NCBI GenBank assembly: GCA_030621515.1
Contig: JAUXHN010000010.1
Span: 1-44,966 of the forward strand
Direction: 5' to 3'
Length of the DNA: 44,966 nucleotides
Source of the DNA: Deltaproteobacteria bacterium
GTDB taxonomy: Bacteria; Myxococcota_A; Polyangia; JAAYKL01
In this document: positions 41,918 through 44,966 of the stretch, piece by piece
Position numbering within the stretch: the stretch's first letter is position 1
How the letters are laid out: each line of letters begins with the position of its first letter
Notes under the pieces: generated by a model
Database searches by the model: none
What the model was told of the DNA's origin: nothing
Seen by the model: the letters and a program-made list of their open reading frames with translations, nothing else
Program-made: the position numbers and the translations under genes

Positions 41918-43033
41918 ATGGGAATAAACAACAAACTGGCGTTCCTGGGACTATTACTGGGAATTCTGTTTTTCTCATCGTCAGTCCACGGCCAGGAAAA
42001 AGAGAAAGAAAAGGCAAAGAAGCACTTCGAAGCAGGTAAAAGCCTGATGAAGGTGGAAGACTACGATACCGCTTCCGACCAATTCAAGAAATCCGTGGAT
42101 CTCTTCCCGACAAAGGCGGCAATGCTCAACCTCGCCAATTGCTACATGGCCTTGCACGATTACCACCACGCGCTGAAGTGGTATCAACAACTGAAGTTCA
42201 AGTACAAGAATTCTCTCGGGGAAGACCTTTTGGAGGTGGTTAACGAACACATTCGAGAAATCAGATCCATGTCCGCCAATCTAAAGATCAAAGTGAAGCA
42301 GAATGGCGCGACGGTAAAAGTGGATGGGAAAGAAGTGGGGGTATCGCCGATGACCAGCTATGTTATCGTCTCCCCCGGGGTGCATTCCGTCGAGATATCG
42401 TTGTCCGGCCATAAAGTATTCAGAGGCAAACCCAAAGCCGTGCTCGGAGCTCAGACCGTCCTTGAAATCGATCTCCCAAAACTCGGTGCACCGAAGCCGG
42501 CTCAGGCGACGGTGGCCTGGGCTGCACCCGTAACCAGGCCGCTACCTGAAAAAGAGAAGAAGAAAGACAAGAAAAAGAAGAAAGACAAGAAAAAACATGC
42601 ACAAGAAAAGGTCGATCTGGAACTATTTTTCATTCCTTACGAGAAAACCGAGAAGCCGAAGGTAAACGACGAGAAAAAGCGGCGAAAACGACTCTCGCCC
42701 GTTCCGTTTATCATTACTACCGGAGCTACCCTCGCGCTTGGAGTCTCCTGGATTGGCGTGGATGCCAAGGTAAAGAGCACATACGATGCGGCAAAGGAAA
42801 ATCAGAGTGAGTCGCTGAAAGAGAAAGGAGAAAAACTGCAGAAAGTGGATGGCGTGCTGCTCGGGTTCACTATCGGCGGTGTCGTCGCTTCGTTTGTGGT
42901 GTTTCTCTTCACCGACTTCAAAAAGGAATCGGAGCACAAGACGTCGAACGGCGGCACCGACGTCAAGCTGGGTTCCATTGCTCCCGTGGTGATGAATGGG
43001 GGCGGCGGCGTGTCAATGGGAGGGACTTTCTGA
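41918..43033 (+). CDS. Membrane protein with TPR and PEGA-like domains, partner of the kinase
   Basis: 371 residues from ATG 41918; a TTG at 41903 is an alternative start and neither site has a strong Shine-Dalgarno. A signal peptide (LAFLGLLLGILFFSSSVHG) is followed by tetratricopeptide-like helices (about 30-110: AKKHFEAGKSLMKVEDYDTA, then LNLANCYMALHDYHHALKWY). Then comes a PEGA-like beta domain (~120-185, VKQNGATVKVDGKEVGVSPM), a Pro- and Lys-rich linker (KEKKKDKKKKKDKKK) and two membrane helices (~257-276 and 308-330). TPR-plus-PEGA envelope proteins next to Ser/Thr kinases are common in Myxococcota. The function is unknown. Confidence 0.8.
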   Translation: MGINNKLAFLGLLLGILFFSSSVHGQEKEKEKAKKHFEAGKSLMKVEDYDTASDQFKKSVDLFPTKAAMLNLANCYMALHDYHHALKWYQQLKFKYKNSLGEDLLEVVNEHIREIRSMSANLKIKVKQNGATVKVDGKEVGVSPMTSYVIVSPGVHSVEISLSGHKVFRGKPKAVLGAQTVLEIDLPKLGAPKPAQATVAWAAPVTRPLPEKEKKKDKKKKKDKKKHAQEKVDLELFFIPYEKTEKPKVNDEKKRRKRLSPVPFIITTGATLALGVSWIGVDAKVKSTYDAAKENQSESLKEKGEKLQKVDGVLLGFTIGGVVASFVVFLFTDFKKESEHKTSNGGTDVKLGSIAPVVMNGGGGVSMGGTF

Positions 43034-43043
43034 GTAAGGTGGT

Positions 43044-44366
43044 TTGAACTTGTACCCTGAGTTCAAAAAAAAACTTTTCACCATCCTGATGACGATTTGC
43101 ATTTCGGGATGCGGTTTGTCTCTGGACTTCGATGACCTCGGCCCATTTCAGGATACCGATACAGGTGACAGCGATACTGATACCGATTCTGACACCGATG
43201 CCGATACGGATGTCGATACGGACACCGACACGGATACAGGCACCGACACCGACACGGACACGGATACAGATACAGACACGGACACGGACTGCGACCCGAT
43301 CTGGACCGAGCACACGGTGGATGGAACATTCGGTGGCGCTTGTTCCGTATACGCGGCGGACGTCGACGGCGACGGCGACATGGACGTGCTCGGCGCGGCG
43401 CAAACTGCCGATGCCATCGCCTGGTGGGAGAACACCGCGGGAGACGGAACCGCCTGGACCGAGCACACGGTGGATGGGGCATTCGATGGCGCCAGATCGG
43501 TCTTTGCGGCGGACGTTGACGGAGACGGGGACATGGACGTGCTCGGCGCGGCATTCACCGCCGATGAAATCAACTGGTGGGAGAACACTGCAGGCAACGG
43601 TACCATTTGGGTCGAACACACTGTGGATGGGACATTCGACGGCGCATATTCGGTATACGCGACGGACGTTGACGGAGACGGCGATATGGACGTGCTCGGC
43701 GCGGGGAGCTCTGCCGATGACATCACCTGGTGGGAGAACACCATGGGCGACGGTACCGCCTGGACCGAGCACACGGTGGCCGGGGTTTTCAATACCTCCA
43801 GTTCGGTATACACCGCCGACATTGACGGAGACGGCAACATGGACGTGCTCGGCGCGTCTTATGAAGATGATGACATAATCTGGTGGGAGAACACCGCGGG
43901 CGACGGTACCGCCTGGACCGAGCACACGGTGGATGGAACATTCGGTGGCGCTTGTTCCGTATACGCGGCAGACGTTGATGGAGACGGCGACATGGACGTA
44001 CTCGGCGCGGCACTGGATGCCGATGACATCGCCTGGTGGGAAAACACTGCAGGCGACGGATCCGCCTGGACCTGGCACACGGTGGATGGGAATTTCGATG
44101 GCGCCAATCTACTGTATGCAGCTGACGTCGACGGAGATGGTGATATGGACGTGCTCGGCGCGGCAAGCGCAGGCAACGACATCACCTGGTGGGAGAACAC
44201 CGCAGGCGACGGTACCGCCTGGACCGAGCACGCGGTGGATGGAACATTCGGTGGCGCTTGTTCCGTATACGCGGCAGACGTTGATGGAGACGGCGACATG
44301 GACGTGCTAGGCGCGGCGAGTGGTGACAATGCCATCACCTGGTGGGAGAGCGATTGTATTCCATGA
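43044..44366 (+). CDS. Lipoprotein with Asp-Thr linker and seven VCBS/FG-GAP-type repeats
   Basis: About 440 residues. The start is TTG 43044 or TTG 43050; AAGG stands upstream at better distance for the second. The signal peptide ends in the lipobox ISGC. An Asp-Thr/Ser linker (about residues 37-82) precedes seven repeats of ~51 residues, each WTEHTVDGTF..., SVYAADVDGDGDMDVLGAA and WWENTAGDGTA. The DxDGDGDxD motif binds calcium in integrin alpha-like beta-propellers (FG-GAP/VCBS), so a seven-bladed propeller on the cell surface is likely. The repeats are near identical in DNA in places (copies 1, 5 and 7). Its stop overlaps the start of a paralogous gene. Confidence 0.88.
   Translation: MNLYPEFKKKLFTILMTICISGCGLSLDFDDLGPFQDTDTGDSDTDTDSDTDADTDVDTDTDTDTGTDTDTDTDTDTDTDTDCDPIWTEHTVDGTFGGACSVYAADVDGDGDMDVLGAAQTADAIAWWENTAGDGTAWTEHTVDGAFDGARSVFAADVDGDGDMDVLGAAFTADEINWWENTAGNGTIWVEHTVDGTFDGAYSVYATDVDGDGDMDVLGAGSSADDITWWENTMGDGTAWTEHTVAGVFNTSSSVYTADIDGDGNMDVLGASYEDDDIIWWENTAGDGTAWTEHTVDGTFGGACSVYAADVDGDGDMDVLGAALDADDIAWWENTAGDGSAWTWHTVDGNFDGANLLYAADVDGDGDMDVLGAASAGNDITWWENTAGDGTAWTEHAVDGTFGGACSVYAADVDGDGDMDVLGAASGDNAITWWESDCIP
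43152..43289 (+). repeat. Asp-Thr codon repeat tract in the VCBS-type lipoprotein gene
   Basis: Six-base GAC/GAT-ACC/ACG/TCT units encode the flexible acidic linker after the lipid anchor. The third codon positions vary, so the DNA is an imperfect tandem repeat. Confidence 0.85.
43303..44349 (+). repeat. Seven tandem ~153-bp repeats
   Basis: The units encode the propeller blades. Copies 1, 5 and 7 share the identical run GGCGCTTGTTCCGTATACGC and flanks, whereas copies 3, 4 and 6 have diverged. This patchy identity suggests recent duplication or gene conversion among blades. Confidence 0.85.
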
Positions 44367-44966
44367 ACGGCCTCTTTAAAGCCGGCCGCTATCAACTTCT
44401 CCTTCCCCTCGCAGGGGAAGGCCGGGATGGGGTCAAACTTTTCACCATCTTTTTGGCGACCTGCATTGCGGGATGTGGCTTGTCTCTGGACTTCGATGAC
44501 CTCGGCCCATTTCAGGATACCGACACAGGCGATTCTGACTCTGATTCCGACACCGATACAGACACTGATACCGACACAGACACCGACACGGACACCGACA
44601 CGGACACCGACACGGACACCGACACGGATACCGATACGGACACGGATACAGACACGGACACGTGCGTTTGTACGTCCGGCGTCTGCTGCAATGGGTGCGA
44701 ATACCTGCCAACGACTACGCAGTGCTCGACAACTCCCGAGGATACCGAGTACGGATGCACGGGCGGCGACTGCGGCGCAAATGCCCAGCTGCGACATCGG
44801 TATCGTTACTGTACCGGAGCATCAGCTACATGCGACACGGGCAATCTCCAGTGGAATACCTGGGCGGTAGTAGCTGCGTGTGGAATGAATGATATCTGCG
44901 AATTCGACACATCAAACGCATGGTGCACAAATTGTCCTTACGGTTGCACAACCGGAAGCTGTATTG
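44363..44966 (+). CDS. Cysteine-rich lipoprotein with Asp-Thr linker (runs off the window)
   Basis: An open frame of 201 codons from ATG 44363, which overlaps the previous stop (ATGA), to the window end with no stop. The N-terminal leader reads through a hairpin repeat (44401-44421), then continues VKLFTIFLATCIAGC, a lipobox signal. LSLDFDDLGPFQDT follows, identical to the previous gene and coded by the same 42 bases. An Asp-Thr linker (about residues 52-100) precedes a Cys-rich domain (CVCTSGVCCNGCEYLP and later CTGGDC, CTNCPYGCTTGSC) that looks disulfide-bonded. It is a tandem paralogue of the gene before it, with a different C-terminal domain. Start is uncertain: the ATG may be original or lie outside the true start. 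Confidence 0.7.
   Translation, partial: MNGLFKAGRYQLLLPLAGEGRDGVKLFTIFLATCIAGCGLSLDFDDLGPFQDTDTGDSDSDSDTDTDTDTDTDTDTDTDTDTDTDTDTDTDTDTDTDTDTCVCTSGVCCNGCEYLPTTTQCSTTPEDTEYGCTGGDCGANAQLRHRYRYCTGASATCDTGNLQWNTWAVVAACGMNDICEFDTSNAWCTNCPYGCTTGSCI
44401..44421 (+). repeat. REP-like hairpin inside the second lipoprotein's leader
   Basis: CCTTCCCCT (44401-44409), loop CGC, AGGGGAAGG (44413-44421) is a perfect 9-bp inverted repeat followed by CCGGGATGGGG, a sequence type I recall as a dispersed palindrome in many bacterial genomes. It lies between the ATGA junction and the conserved signal peptide. Confidence 0.65.
44515..44663 (+). repeat. Asp-Thr codon repeat tract in the second lipoprotein gene
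   Basis: Six-base GAC-ACC/ACG units, nearly uniform from 44575 to 44630, encode the acidic linker. This tract is more regular than the other three and could change length by slippage in steps of two residues. Confidence 0.85.

Noticed and set aside
2373-44663. Asp-Ser/Thr repeat tracts as CRISPR or microsatellite arrays
   Set aside because: They stay in frame inside genes, have six-base units without spacers, and vary synonymously, as expected for coding linkers.

Overview
The window looks like chromosomal DNA of a GC-rich Gram-negative bacterium of the Myxococcota / former Deltaproteobacteria type. The signs are lipoproteins and a protease with long Asp-(Ser/Thr) linkers, a Ser/Thr kinase, ECF and sigma-54 regulation, a deltaproteobacterial-style GspN, and frequent TTG/GTG starts. 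This placement is inference; there is no rRNA here. I recognised no rRNA, tRNA or CRISPR array.

Layout. 1-388: the end of an IS3-family element (start of orfA plus terminal repeat), then a stretch packed with perfect hairpins. 389-5556: Hsp33-like chaperone, ECF sigma factor with a small membrane protein, Asp/Ser/Thr-repeat lipoprotein, UbiA prenyltransferase, lysine 2,3-aminomutase, and a small protein plus a YkgJ-type cysteine-cluster protein. 5535-14478: a small conserved-looking protein, an outer-membrane protein with an EF-hand-like loop, lipoproteins, a tandem cNMP-binding protein, a zinc-ribbon membrane protein, a CX3C-rich lipoprotein, a phosphate-selective-type porin and a CBS protein. 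14504-19565 (minus strand): a penicillin-binding transpeptidase, a trypsin-like protease, rpsI/rplM, and hutI with a small partner. 19820-24491: a ten-repeat IPT/TIG exported protein, a tetratricopeptide-like membrane protein and ABC-2 permease pair, and a small membrane protein.

The core is 24684-40186: an NtrC-type response regulator followed by a twelve-gene type II secretion operon, gspD-E-F-(GspG-like)-G-H-I-J-K-L-M-N, with most stop/start codons overlapping. Both the regulator and gspD have a GG-N10-GC (-24/-12) sigma-54 promoter, and each has a TGACA-N3-TGTC(A/C) dyad about 100 bp upstream of the predicted start of transcription. The sequence therefore suggests an enhancer-controlled, autoregulated circuit driving secretion. 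The operon has odd features: a second GspG-like protein without a prepilin motif, Met/Gly/Asp-rich insertions in GspD, GspH and GspI, a charged GspN, and no gspC or prepilin peptidase in view.

40307-44966: a transmembrane Ser/Thr kinase and a TPR/PEGA-like membrane protein, both with Lys-rich tracts, then two tandem paralogous lipoproteins with Asp-Thr linkers. The first has seven VCBS/FG-GAP-type repeats. The second is cysteine-rich, runs off the window, and has a hairpin repeat built into its predicted N-terminus. The acidic-linker proteins are plausible exported or surface clients, but no link to this secretion system is shown by the sequence.
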